A model generated the notes under the pieces. The model was given only the letters and a program-made list of their open reading frames with translations, was not told where the DNA came from and searched no databases. Below, in pieces: positions 54,213 to 63,276 of a DNA stretch of 64,000 nt. How positions within the stretch are numbered: the first letter of the stretch is position 1; the number at the start of each line of letters is the position of its first letter. The stretch comes from Sphingomonas bisphenolicum (GTDB lineage: Bacteria; Pseudomonadota; Alphaproteobacteria; Sphingomonadales; Sphingomonadaceae), in assembly GCF_024349785.1 (NCBI RefSeq), contig NZ_AP018821.1, positions 124,001 through 188,000 on the forward strand, given 5' to 3'. The position numbers were made by a program, and so were the translations under genes.

Positions 54213-54938
54213 TTACTCGCGCCGCTGGCCCATGAAGGTCAGCAGCAACTGGAACAGGTTGATCAGGTTGAGATAGAGCGAGAGTGCGCCAACGATGGCG
54301 AGTTTGCTCGCCTCTTCCTGCCCGGCATAGGCGTAATACTCGTTCCTGAGACGCTGCGTATCCCAGGCCGTCAGGCCGGTGAACACCACGATGCCCGCGA
54401 TCGAGAACAGCATCTGCAGCGTCGAGGATCCCAGGAACAAATTGACGATGCTGGCCGCCACGACAGCGAGCAGACCCACCATCAGGATCGGGGCCCAACG
54501 CGACAGGTCAGCGCCGGTGGTATAGCCCCACAGACTCATCGCTGCGAACACCGCCGCGGCCGTAAAGAAGGCGAGCGCAATGCTCTCGCCCGTGAACATC
54601 AGGAAGATGCTGGCCATCGAGACGCCCATGACGCCGGCAAAGACGAAATAGGCTGTCCGGGCCATGGCGGCCGATATCTGATGTAGGCCGAACGATAGCA
54701 GAAGTACGAAGGCCAGAGGCGCGAAGATCGCCACCCACTTTAGCGGCGTGCCGAAGATGGGCTCGTACAAGGCCGGCGTGGACGCGACGCCAAACGCGAC
54801 CAGACCAGTAAGGGCAAGACCAAGCGCCATGTTGCGATAGATGCCGATCATGTGGTTTCGCAGGCCGGCATCGAAGCCCCGGTCGATGGGGCTTGCCCTG
54901 CGCTGCGAAGGCATCGTCCGATTGAACAATGATTCCAT
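54213..54938 (-). CDS. Bax inhibitor-1 family membrane protein
   Basis: A 241-residue seven-helix protein of the BI-1/YccA/YbhL group. Family motifs are HMIGIYRNMALGLALTGLVAF, SFGLHQIS, WGYTTGADLSRW, VNLFLGSS and the end GALSLYLNLINLFQLLL with a preceding Asp in TAWDTQRLRN. Relatives modulate membrane protein quality control (YccA with FtsH) or calcium leak. GGAGAG serves the ATG at 54938; the upstream start at 54950 is less likely. Heads an operon with hdeD. Confidence 0.92.
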   Translation of the reverse strand: MESLFNRTMPSQRRASPIDRGFDAGLRNHMIGIYRNMALGLALTGLVAFGVASTPALYEPIFGTPLKWVAIFAPLAFVLLLSFGLHQISAAMARTAYFVFAGVMGVSMASIFLMFTGESIALAFFTAAAVFAAMSLWGYTTGADLSRWAPILMVGLLAVVAASIVNLFLGSSTLQMLFSIAGIVVFTGLTAWDTQRLRNEYYAYAGQEEASKLAIVGALSLYLNLINLFQLLLTFMGQRRE

Positions 54939-55067
54939 AGCTCTCTCCATCGATTAAGACGACAGATCGCGCTGGCGCAGCGAGAGGCTTATAGCGAACC
55001 GCAACACCGAGCACGCCCGGTGCGCCGGCCTGTCGTTCAGCGCGATAAGCCCGGCCCACGATCCGAA

Positions 55068-55095
55068 AAATGTGTTCGGTTTCCGTGGTTTCAAG
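55068..55095 (-). promoter_or_regulatory. Sigma-32-like promoter of the BI-1/hdeD operon
   Basis: On the minus strand, CTTGAAA starts at 55095 and after 14 bases comes CACATTT (55068-55074). The sigma-32 consensus is CTTGAAA then CCCCATNT at similar spacing; the -35 box is perfect and six of eight -10 positions fit. It is about 130 bases before the BI-1 start, leaving a long leader. Confidence 0.55.
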
Positions 55096-55110
55096 ACCTG
55101 TGCCCTGCCT

Positions 55111-55428
55111 CTATCCGGCCGTATAAAGGACACCCGCAAGCGAAACGCAGAACACGGACAGCCACATGAAAATCTGGCTGAAGACGTGCATCACGAGGCC
55201 AACCCAGCTGTAATACCGCCTCAGCACGGCGGCCGAACCGACAGCGACGAAAAACACGATCAGCGCCGACGCGGAAGGTGTGGGATCACGTGGGAGCGTT
55301 TCGTCGAACAGCGGCAGCAGCCCTAACGCTGAAACGAGGAGCCACGAGAACATAAATGCCAGGTTGCTCGACAGGTCGAGATCCTTAGCAAGCGTGTCGC
55401 CAACCGGGGTTGAATTTGGCCTAAGCAA
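55111..55428 (-). CDS. Small membrane protein, unknown
   Basis: Up to 105 residues with three membrane helices (LAFMFSWLLVSALGLLPLF, LIVFFVAVGSAAVLRRYY, GLVMHVFSQIFMWLSVFCVSLAGVLY). No known family. The frame opens at a TTG and no ribosome site is seen, so the true start may be further in (for example ATG at 55353). Its stop lies just upstream of the BI-1 promoter candidate. Confidence 0.5.
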   Translation of the reverse strand: MLRPNSTPVGDTLAKDLDLSSNLAFMFSWLLVSALGLLPLFDETLPRDPTPSASALIVFFVAVGSAAVLRRYYSWVGLVMHVFSQIFMWLSVFCVSLAGVLYTAG

Positions 55429-55501
55429 GGTTCGTTGTCCGTCGCCGGGACTTGAGAGGTGGCGGCGTTTCGGGTATATTTTCTGTGCTTAGGAGATTTC
55501 C

Positions 55502-55702
55502 ATGTCGTTCGACATCGATACCTACATCCGCACCCAAGGTTTGACCGGTGGCCCGATAATCACGGGTAAGGTTGATGAACCGATTCCGAGCCTCGAGCCA
55601 TTTACTGACGAAGAGGGGAAAGTTACGCTCGGGGGCAAGATTGGCTATCTGCTTGCTTACGCAGTGGCAGCCGGCGCCCTCGGCTATTGGTTTTTGATGT
55701 AG
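55502..55702 (+). CDS. Small single-helix membrane protein, unknown
   Basis: A 66-residue protein: acidic soluble part (SFDIDTYIRTQGLTGGPIITGKVDEPIP) then one membrane helix (IGYLLAYAVAAGALGYWFLM). AGGAG precedes the ATG. It faces the traG 3' end, nine bases away. Possibly linked to conjugation by position only. Confidence 0.6.
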   Translation: MSFDIDTYIRTQGLTGGPIITGKVDEPIPSLEPFTDEEGKVTLGGKIGYLLAYAVAAGALGYWFLM

Positions 55703-55710
55703 TTCATCAC

Positions 55711-58527
55711 TCATTTCCGAAGCTCAGGATTCAGGAAAAAACCTTTATCGTGGCCCGCATTCACCTCGGACTGAATGCGGGAGGCGCCCTGCATATTGGA
55801 AGCTCTGCCCGCTTGTGCGGCTGCTCGATCCCCGTCTAGCGCAGCTTTGCCTGACGAAATCACAGCAGCTGCTGCGCCGGGATCGCCTGCACTAGGCCCT
55901 GCCGGAATGCCGCCAGCACCATGCGGATGATAGGTGGCCCTGACATCGGCCGCGGAGGACACGTCGGTGCGGTGCACATCAACGAGATCAGGCTCGTTGA
56001 GGCTTCCACGGATTTCCTCGTAGATCGCTTCACGCTTCTCCGACATCCACCGCTGGACCATTTCATCCCGGACACTGCGCTGATGCTCGGAAAGGTCCGT
56101 CGCCCAAATTTCGGGAGCATCCAGACCAGGATTTGCCGCCTGTTGCGCACGGTACCAGTTCGCGAGGTCCTGGCTGAGGTTCGTGCTGAGTTGCATGCCA
56201 TGGCTCTCGGCCCAACTGGCGTCGCGAGACAGCTGCTGGGACAATTCCTCCAGCTTGCGCGCAGACTCCTGATATGAGCGCGCGCGGGAGAGAGCGTCTT
56301 CAGTGCTCACCGAAGCCGACGAAGTCTGCGAGGCGCGACTGAACACGCCGCTCCGGCTGTAGGTACCGTCCGAGGAACTCGCGCCGGTGCCGTTCGAATG
56401 CTCGTCGCGTACCCCGCTGGAAGCGGTGTTGGAGCTATCGGTGGAATTGGTCTGCCCGGTGCTTCTTTGCAACTGCTCTTGCTGCGTTCCAGACTTAGAT
56501 ACGTCTCCTGAGATTCCTGGGAGGCGTCCAAACCTGCCACCATTGCCGCCCTTCGTGCCCGAACCTCCCGCTTGCGGTCCTCCCAGTCCTGCCGAGAGTC
56601 TGCCGGTTACGACGTCCGCAGTAACTGCACTTCGATCATGGCTATCCGAGACCCGTTCGGACTGGCTCGTCGAAGATCTATCTTCCAGCCCCTGAGAACT
56701 GCTTCCTGTTCTCCGGTCGAACTGTTCGATGGAAGTGTTGGCCTGGCGACCGCTGCTCGAGTCCCATCCAGACGACCGCTCGGTCGAGGTTCCGAATGCG
56801 CTGCGATTGGTATGGGTCGAGGTCAGAATGTCGTTTGCGGCGTTTTCATAGGCCTGCGACTGGCGGTGCGCCTCGTTCGCCATCTCGCGCCATTCGGCAA
56901 CGGCGCCTGAAGACATTGTAGGCGTGAAGGCCAGGCGCGAGATAGCGCCGCCTGTGTCGAAGACCTCTTGCCCGTTGCCAAAGCCATTGATCAGAGCGCC
57001 ATTGTCCTGACGCCAGCTCGACATTGCCGCGCCCCCCATATAGCTCGGCGCCTTGGTCCACTGATCGCTCTGCTGCATGTTGGAAGTCGAGTTCGCCCAG
57101 CTGACATTCCCATAAGAATAGTTGCCCGTCGTCTGCTCCAAGGCGGCCGCTTCGGCCGCATTCTGCGCCGGCGCGAGCATGGACATGGACTGACCGGCAA
57201 TAGACATCGCGCCGCGCGCCAGTCCGGCCGCGAGGAATGGGACCGACATCAGCATGAACCCTGCGATCGTCGCGGTCTCGCCGTTGACCGCACCGATGCC
57301 CGCGAATGTGCCGAGCGTGACCCCGCCCGACGCTATACCGGCCGCTGCAGTTTCGGCGCGCGTCATGCAGATCATGTGCAGGATGACGTACAACGGGCCC
57401 CAGGCAGCCAAGTAGAAGAAGCCGACAGCGTACCCCTTGAGCGCGCTCAGCCCGGTTTGCGGCATGAGGAAGAGCGGGAAGATGACCGGGAACATCGCGA
57501 AGAAGACGACAGTCAGCACGATGTTCAAGATCGGCACCCAGGCCATCGCCTGCTGTGCGATCGAATTGTAGGTGTTTCGGGCCTGCACGTCGGCGCGGGT
57601 CTGCGCGAATGTGTCGATCGCCGCCGCGCCGGTGCCGCCCGCCATGGAATTGCGTGCCTGCATGAAAGCGTTGATCGCAGTGTTCTGCCGCATGTAGTCG
57701 GCGTAGCTGCTTCCCGACCCCGTGAACGCCTGGTTTACGATCGGGACGTCATGCTTCAGCTTGTCAGCAGCAAGCGCATTGCTGAGCTTCGGGTAGACTT
57801 CCTTCGCCCAGATTGGCGTGTTGGCTTCGATCATATTGGCCCACTGGCCGGAAAGACCATCATAGGCCTGGCGGCATGTCACGATGTAGCTGGTCACCGC
57901 CCCGCTTCCATCCTTCTCCAGCCATTCTTGCGAGCGCGCTTCCGAGCCCGGGCCAATTGCCGCCCAAAGGTCCTGCGCCTTCGACAGTTCGGTCAGCGAT
58001 TTCTGGTTGAGCATGACGTCGCCGAACACACAGTTCTTGAAATGCTTCTCGAGATTGGTCGCAAACTCGGCGTCGCGGATCACGAAGTTGCGCGTCGCAT
58101 CGAACAGCCGCGCACCGTAGACCATGCCGTTGGTGGTGTAATTGAGCTCACCGGGCATCACGAACACGGTTTCCGCCGTCCGCGTCATCCAGTCGCCGAT
58201 CTGCGTCGTGAAGCTCGCCAGCACGCCCAGCCCTAGCGGCACATTGTCGATCGTCGCCGGCGCGAGGGACGGGTTCACCCGATCCGTCACCTTGATGTCG
58301 ACGGTCGGCACCATGAGGCACAGGTAGATCGCCGTGGCCTGGAGAAACCAGTTCATCCACGCTTTGTAGTTGAGCGTGAAGGCCACAACGAGAAGCGAGT
58401 AGATGAGGCCCATGACCATCACGACCCGGAGCAGCGCGCGATAGCCCCCGCCCCCTGACCAGGCCGCTACCGCATTGAAGGTGTTGACCAGATATTCGCC
58501 GCCACCGACCGTGAAGACCTCTAGCAT
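55711..58527 (-). CDS. traG: Conjugative transfer protein TraG (F-type)
   Basis: A 938-residue inner-membrane protein of F-type type IV secretion. The N-terminal half has several membrane helices (VVMVMGLIYSLLVVAFTLNY, NIVLTVVFFAMFPVIFPLFLM, GFFYLAAWGPLYVILHMICM) and matches the TraG_N region needed for mating-pair stabilisation. The C-terminal 450 residues are Ser/Gly/Gln-rich and periplasmic, the part involved in entry exclusion in F; this region is expected to vary between plasmids. First codon ATG at 58527, with traH ending 17 bases upstream. Last gene of the tra block here. Confidence 0.9.
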   Translation of the reverse strand: MLEVFTVGGGEYLVNTFNAVAAWSGGGGYRALLRVVMVMGLIYSLLVVAFTLNYKAWMNWFLQATAIYLCLMVPTVDIKVTDRVNPSLAPATIDNVPLGLGVLASFTTQIGDWMTRTAETVFVMPGELNYTTNGMVYGARLFDATRNFVIRDAEFATNLEKHFKNCVFGDVMLNQKSLTELSKAQDLWAAIGPGSEARSQEWLEKDGSGAVTSYIVTCRQAYDGLSGQWANMIEANTPIWAKEVYPKLSNALAADKLKHDVPIVNQAFTGSGSSYADYMRQNTAINAFMQARNSMAGGTGAAAIDTFAQTRADVQARNTYNSIAQQAMAWVPILNIVLTVVFFAMFPVIFPLFLMPQTGLSALKGYAVGFFYLAAWGPLYVILHMICMTRAETAAAGIASGGVTLGTFAGIGAVNGETATIAGFMLMSVPFLAAGLARGAMSIAGQSMSMLAPAQNAAEAAALEQTTGNYSYGNVSWANSTSNMQQSDQWTKAPSYMGGAAMSSWRQDNGALINGFGNGQEVFDTGGAISRLAFTPTMSSGAVAEWREMANEAHRQSQAYENAANDILTSTHTNRSAFGTSTERSSGWDSSSGRQANTSIEQFDRRTGSSSQGLEDRSSTSQSERVSDSHDRSAVTADVVTGRLSAGLGGPQAGGSGTKGGNGGRFGRLPGISGDVSKSGTQQEQLQRSTGQTNSTDSSNTASSGVRDEHSNGTGASSSDGTYSRSGVFSRASQTSSASVSTEDALSRARSYQESARKLEELSQQLSRDASWAESHGMQLSTNLSQDLANWYRAQQAANPGLDAPEIWATDLSEHQRSVRDEMVQRWMSEKREAIYEEIRGSLNEPDLVDVHRTDVSSAADVRATYHPHGAGGIPAGPSAGDPGAAAAVISSGKAALDGDRAAAQAGRASNMQGASRIQSEVNAGHDKGFFLNPELRK

Positions 58528-58543
58528 CGCCTGTTCCCCGGCT

Positions 58544-60007
58544 TCAGTTCAGCCCCTGCGAGCTCAGCCCGCGCGAGAAGGTCAGCGCCGAAGCCATGCC
58601 CGGCGTCATCGAATTCTGCAGGGTGGACTCGAGCATCATGCTGCGGTTGATGAGCTGCATCGTGACCTGCAGCTTGTTGTTGAGCTTGACGTCGCGCTGC
58701 GCGTATTTCGCGCGGGCAGCGGCGATCTGCGCCTTCCACTGGGCCGCGGTAGCCTGGTCGAAGGTCTGGTAGTGGACCTGGCTTTGCTCGACCCGGTCCA
58801 TCATGTTGTCGAGCATAGCGGTGAGCAGGTCGACCGCGACGATCTCCGACATTGCCTGGATCTCGCCGGGCGACAGCGAGTAATGCGCATAAGCCTGGAC
58901 GCTCAGGATCTTGAAAATCGGCACCGTCGCGATGTTCAGAAGCTGCTTTTCCGCGGCATCGAGTGGCGTATCGCTGCGGATCTTGTCGTTCATCGACTGG
59001 ATCAGCGCTTCGATCCGGGGGCGTAAGGCGGAGGACGCCGGCACCGACAGCGTCTGCTCGCCGACCTCGTAGCAGTTCTCGTCATTGCATTTGAGGAGCT
59101 TCACCGGCGGCGCATCAGCCGTACCATCCAGAAGCGCGGTCACCACGGCGTCTTCGGCCGGGCCGATCATCACCACTTTGCCCCCGACACTCGGATCGTC
59201 TGACGGCTTCGTGATCACCGTGCCCACCAGGGTCATGATGAATTCGGAAAAGCTCTGGTCGAAGGCGCCGAACTTCCCTGCCTTCTTCAAGGCCTCCCAG
59301 GTATAGTTATGCGGCTCACCGACAAGTTGGTCCTTCATCGACGCATCGCTATTTCCGGCGATCGTGTTATCGCGCTGGTTGCCGTTGTTGCAGCCCTGCC
59401 GTGAGGCGGCCCAGTCCGAGAATATGCCCTGGCTGTTGCCGATGGCTTCGCAGATGGTCGAGCGGGTGGTGTCCATCTGCGGCCAGATGCCGCCAACCAG
59501 CGCCTGCGCGGTCTCGCAGCTCGAGATGTTCATCTGGTTGAGGAGCTGCGCCTTCTGGCTGAACTCGTCCATCACCTTGCCGATTTCCGGAGAGACGGAG
59601 TCAATCGCGAGCTTGAAGGCAAAGCCGAGTGCATTGTTGGCGGTGGCCTTGAGCATCGCCACGATCTCGGAGGCATTGATGAATGAAAAGGATCCCGAAA
59701 AGAGATCGATGCCGCCGCAGCCCGCTCGGGCGCTGGGCAACTGCAGGTTGAACGGCGACACCGACTTTTGCGGGAACCGCGTCCAGACATTGCCCATCGA
59801 ATAGTAGCCGGCCGACTGGCCCTGGAAGGCGCTTGGGCCCGTCACATTGGCCGCACCGCCCGCGTCGTTGAAGAAGCTGTTCATCTGGCCCGCGACATCG
59901 GCATGGGCAACGCCCACCAGCGCGAAATGCGATGCCGCCAATAAGGCGGCGCCATGAGAGAGGCGCCGGATCGCCGCCCGTGCCCGTCCGGAACTCTTGC
60001 GTGCCAT
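58544..60007 (-). CDS. traH: Conjugative pilus assembly protein TraH
   Basis: A 487-residue periplasmic protein. It has a signal peptide (LSHGAALLAASHFALVGVAHA), the family stretch FNDAGGAANVTGPSAFQGQSAGYYSMGNVW, CGGIDLFSGSFSFIN, and a coiled-coil C-terminus. TraH acts with TraF and others in F-pilus outer-membrane assembly. One-base overlap with traF stop. Several Cys residues (SCETAQ, CNDENCYE) suggest disulfides, fitting a TraF-type thioredoxin next door. Confidence 0.93.
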   Translation of the reverse strand: MARKSSGRARAAIRRLSHGAALLAASHFALVGVAHADVAGQMNSFFNDAGGAANVTGPSAFQGQSAGYYSMGNVWTRFPQKSVSPFNLQLPSARAGCGGIDLFSGSFSFINASEIVAMLKATANNALGFAFKLAIDSVSPEIGKVMDEFSQKAQLLNQMNISSCETAQALVGGIWPQMDTTRSTICEAIGNSQGIFSDWAASRQGCNNGNQRDNTIAGNSDASMKDQLVGEPHNYTWEALKKAGKFGAFDQSFSEFIMTLVGTVITKPSDDPSVGGKVVMIGPAEDAVVTALLDGTADAPPVKLLKCNDENCYEVGEQTLSVPASSALRPRIEALIQSMNDKIRSDTPLDAAEKQLLNIATVPIFKILSVQAYAHYSLSPGEIQAMSEIVAVDLLTAMLDNMMDRVEQSQVHYQTFDQATAAQWKAQIAAARAKYAQRDVKLNNKLQVTMQLINRSMMLESTLQNSMTPGMASALTFSRGLSSQGLN

Positions 60008-60822
60008 CAGTAGTCACTCCCCACCTTGGTGTTGGTGAGCATGAAGATCCGGTCCATGATCTCATCGGCGCTGAGGATGCCGTACCCGACCGGGATCGTC
60101 CGCTTCGTCTGGGTGTCGAACAGGACCAGCGCCGGCGTCTCGTTGCCGGTCAGTCCCATGCGGGCACGCTGGCCCGTGTCGACGACATAGTTGGGAAATT
60201 CCTTGTTTGGACCGCCGTCCATCGAGACCGCCATGACCGCCATCCGATGGCTGTCGGCGACCGAGCGCAGGATCGGCGCGAAAAGCTCGCAGGCGCCGCA
60301 GCTTTGCGCGTAGAAATAGAAGAGCCCGTAGCGCTGGCTGAGACTCGTCAGGACGGCATCCCGATCCGCCTTGCGATTGTCGAGCCAGGCTCGTTTGCCG
60401 ACCGTCGAAACCGGGCGCTGCAGCGTGTAGTCGATGTCGGGATGCTGCCAGAGAGCGCGCTGCCACGTATCGGCAAACGTCGAGGCCCGGTCGAGTTGCT
60501 CGCGCTGGAAGCGCACATAGGCGATGACATTCTCTTCGGAGGGGTCAAGGATCGCGCGGGCCTTGAGCTCATCGAGCTCCTTCGCGATCGCGGCCATGCG
60601 TTCGGCAGCCGATGGCTCGGGCGCCTGCGGCGACGCCGGGCGGGTGTCGCGCGGCTTGGGTTTCGAGCAATAGAACCATTGCCCCAGGCGGCGCTCGCCA
60701 CAATAGAAGTCGTCGGGCGATTGCCCGTCGATCGTGTCGCGGCTTGTCCCTGCCTCCTGCGCGTTAACGGCCATGGGCATCAACGCCAGAACCGCTGCGC
60801 AAATCCTAGTAAACTTCGACAT
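60007..60822 (-). CDS. traF: Conjugative pilus assembly protein TraF (thioredoxin-like)
   Basis: A 271-residue periplasmic protein with signal peptide (FTRICAAVLALMPMAVNAQ) and a thioredoxin-like C-terminal domain. A CGAC motif is present (YFYAQSCGACELFAPIL), so disulfide chemistry is likely, whereas F-plasmid TraF lacks the CxxC. It may therefore combine TraF and TrbB roles. The ATG at 60822 is chosen for the signal peptide. Confidence 0.9.
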   Translation of the reverse strand: MSKFTRICAAVLALMPMAVNAQEAGTSRDTIDGQSPDDFYCGERRLGQWFYCSKPKPRDTRPASPQAPEPSAAERMAAIAKELDELKARAILDPSEENVIAYVRFQREQLDRASTFADTWQRALWQHPDIDYTLQRPVSTVGKRAWLDNRKADRDAVLTSLSQRYGLFYFYAQSCGACELFAPILRSVADSHRMAVMAVSMDGGPNKEFPNYVVDTGQRARMGLTGNETPALVLFDTQTKRTIPVGYGILSADEIMDRIFMLTNTKVGSDY

Positions 60823-61057
60823 GGCTCGGCATCCTTTCCTGCGGCTGTGGCGCAGCGGCAAAGTGAGGCGCGGAAGGGCGGACGGCGGACAGGTCGAGCG
60901 CCCGGGGGTGGACGCAGCAATCGGACGGGTCGGCGTCCTTTGCTGCGCGGCACGGCGAACTTCTCGCCGTCGCAGGCTCGGGCGGCGGCTGTGCGCCTGG
61001 GCCCGTCAGCGTCAGCACCAAGGCGAAGATGACGGGATCAATTATCGGCAGGGCCAT
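60806..61057 (-). CDS. Small Cys-rich protein in the tra operon
   Basis: An 83-residue protein. One N-terminal helix (LPIIDPVIFALVLTLTGPGA), then a Pro/Ala-rich part with CRAAKDADPSDCC. GGGGAG lies before the ATG. It overlaps traF by 17 bases and the next upstream gene by 20 bases, so it is translated within the operon. Unrecognised. Confidence 0.6.
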   Translation of the reverse strand: MALPIIDPVIFALVLTLTGPGAQPPPEPATARSSPCRAAKDADPSDCCVHPRALDLSAVRPSAPHFAAAPQPQERMPSHVEVY

Positions 61058-61430
61058 TGTCCAATTCTCCCCTGGTAAGGCGCAGCACCGACATCATCAG
61101 CGCTACGTCGATGAGCCGGGTGCCTTGATCGAGCATCCGGATAATTCCCTCCACGAGCGGCCGCGCAGCGCGGCGGCCCTGCTCGCTCGCCTTCACGGCC
61201 TCGCCGACCGGCGTCAGCCAGCCACGGCTCACCATGCCGGGGACCAGCAGCGCGACCTGATCGGCGGGCATGTCGCCGAACCAGCTATGCATGACCGCGA
61301 AAATCTCGCTTGCTCGGATGGGGGTGCGGGCGCGGAAAGCGCAGACGAAGATCGACAGCTCGAGAACCGTCATCGCGCTTTCGTCCCCGGCATCGCGGGG
61401 TAGCCCCGGGTCATTTGCCGTGGAGATCAT
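61038..61430 (-). CDS. Small hypothetical protein in the tra operon
   Basis: A 130-residue protein, helix-rich (VLELSIFVCAFRARTPIRASEIFAVMHSWF, VALLVPGMVSRGWLTPVGEAVKASEQGRRA) with a winged-helix-like middle. AGGA lies five bases before the ATG; it overlaps the traN 3' end by 20 bases. No family recognised. An ATG at 61373 is an alternative. Confidence 0.65.
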   Translation of the reverse strand: MISTANDPGLPRDAGDESAMTVLELSIFVCAFRARTPIRASEIFAVMHSWFGDMPADQVALLVPGMVSRGWLTPVGEAVKASEQGRRAARPLVEGIIRMLDQGTRLIDVALMMSVLRLTRGELDNGPADN

Positions 61431-63276
61431 AGTAATCCTGTATCTTCGACTGGATGTCCGTCATCGTCTGGACCTCGTCGGGAAGCTTTGCTGCATCCAG
61501 GAAGTCCGAATAGATTTCGGTGAAATCCATCACCGAAAGGTCGAGCGAGGCGAACTCCTCGATCGTGAAACCCTGGCACTGCTCCTTTTTGGGCGCGCCC
61601 CACGGCTTTCCCAACTGCACCCGGCCCTGCTCCTGGAGAATCCGCGAAAGCTTGCTTTCAAAGCAGCAATAGGCCGTGCGCTTGGTCTTGCAGATGCCCA
61701 GGAAACTCGATGAGCAGTAGGTGCCCAGATTGTGGCAGAAGCCCATCCGGTCCTTGATATCGAGCCTCATCTCGTCCTGAGAACAGGCGAACAACACAAG
61801 GAACGGCGTGGCGAAGGCCGCGATCGCAGCCGGCCCGCCGGCCAGAGCGGCGGCGCCCGCCGCTACCGGCACCAATCCCGAAACCTTGCCGGCACAGCAG
61901 TTGATGAGGCCAAATACCGGCTTGTGACAGGTCTCGCGTGTGCCCGAAAACACCCGGTAATTGGTCTCGTCGAACTCCTTGCCGGCCTGGTCGATCGAGT
62001 GCAGCGCCACCAGCGCGTCCTTGAATTCGGTCGAAGCCTGCCGTTCGATCGGCTCGCAGTCGCCGTTGATGCAATAGACGTCGTCGCCGCAGATATATTG
62101 TGGGGCGTCGGCCGAGGTGCCCGACGGCGTCGGACAGCGATAGATCTTCTCCTGGACCTTACAGGGTCCGCCGTCAGGATCCTCGTCCAGGCATTCGGTG
62201 CGCTGATAAGTGCAACTGCCATTGGCTTCGAGTTCCGAGCAGTCGTTGGCCGACGAAATGGTGTGGCACTGGTAGCTGCGCTGCCACGCCCAGCACGGCT
62301 GCGTGACAGGCACACCGTCGACTATCCGGGTAACCGGATCGCTTGCCGTGCAGATCTCCGATTCCAGCGTGCAGTTGCTGTCGCCGGCATAGGCCGCGCA
62401 GAGACCCTCGTTGCGGGTGATGACGGGAACCGCCGGTTCCTCCTGCCTGGTCAGCCAGTAGTTGCCGGTCGAAATCACCGTGCCAGGGTGATAGGCGCCC
62501 TCCGTAATCCCTTGCGCTTCAGCGCTGCACTTCACCTCAACGGCCGTATGGCCCAGGCTCTTGCAGGTGTCGGCCGCCGTGTAGCCATAGGCCGCCATAT
62601 TGTCGCAATAGTCGATGGGTCGGCTTTCCCAGCAGACTCCCGAGGCGATTTCATCGTCGAACGCGGCACGGGCCGGATAGGGGCCGCCATCGCTCGGCAG
62701 GAAACTTAAACGGCCGGTGTAATAGGTGTAGATCGTCCGCTTATCGGTGCGCACATCCAGATTGACGGCGCAACTGCGGGCGTTGGTCGTTACCTTGGCG
62801 CCCGCGTTGCAACTCGCTTCATAATAGCCGCTCGTGCCCGATCCAGGCGGAAGCGCGGTGCAGCTTCCGCTCGTCCCGCCATAAGCCTCTCCCGCCAGAT
62901 AGGTGGAGGGATCTTCCTCAATGGTGGTCGCGCGATTGGTCGTCGAAAGAATCTCGGCATTGCTGAATGTCGGGCGCACATGGCTGCTGTCGGTCGTGAT
63001 CTGGTACTGCTCGCTACTCGACTTGAGCGCCTGGGCATCGTTGATCAGCTTGTCCGGATCATCGAAATAGCTGCCCTGCGGGAGGGTCGTCCCCGAGAAC
63101 CCCGGCACGGCTTCGGCCTGCGCGTTGTCGCTGGGCACCAGGACCGGATTGGCCTTCGCCGCGGTTCCCATCGCCTTTCCCTGCTCGCGCGCTTCCTCCA
63201 GCGTGGTCTGCGCCTGCGCGGGGAAGCTGGCCCCGGCTAGGACTGCCAGACTGATTGCAATCGCGAGGCGCATCAC
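61411..63276 (-). CDS. traN: Conjugative transfer mating-pair stabilisation protein TraN
   Basis: A 621-residue outer-membrane/periplasmic protein with signal peptide (LAIAISLAVLAGASFPAQAQ). It is very Cys-rich: repeated Cys spacing in the middle (SYQCHTISSANDCSELEANGSC, CLDEDPDGGPCKV) and near the end (ETCHKPVFGLINCCAG, FCHNLGTYCSSSFLGICK), as in TraN. TraN contacts the recipient surface in F-type conjugation. Overlaps trbC by four bases. Confidence 0.92.
   Translation of the reverse strand: MMRLAIAISLAVLAGASFPAQAQTTLEEAREQGKAMGTAAKANPVLVPSDNAQAEAVPGFSGTTLPQGSYFDDPDKLINDAQALKSSSEQYQITTDSSHVRPTFSNAEILSTTNRATTIEEDPSTYLAGEAYGGTSGSCTALPPGSGTSGYYEASCNAGAKVTTNARSCAVNLDVRTDKRTIYTYYTGRLSFLPSDGGPYPARAAFDDEIASGVCWESRPIDYCDNMAAYGYTAADTCKSLGHTAVEVKCSAEAQGITEGAYHPGTVISTGNYWLTRQEEPAVPVITRNEGLCAAYAGDSNCTLESEICTASDPVTRIVDGVPVTQPCWAWQRSYQCHTISSANDCSELEANGSCTYQRTECLDEDPDGGPCKVQEKIYRCPTPSGTSADAPQYICGDDVYCINGDCEPIERQASTEFKDALVALHSIDQAGKEFDETNYRVFSGTRETCHKPVFGLINCCAGKVSGLVPVAAGAAALAGGPAAIAAFATPFLVLFACSQDEMRLDIKDRMGFCHNLGTYCSSSFLGICKTKRTAYCCFESKLSRILQEQGRVQLGKPWGAPKKEQCQGFTIEEFASLDLSVMDFTEIYSDFLDAAKLPDEVQTMTDIQSKIQDYYDLHGK

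Noticed and set aside
56968..58236. 422-codon frame on the plus strand inside traG
   Set aside because: Antisense shadow of traG with Arg/His-rich composition and no recognisable domain.
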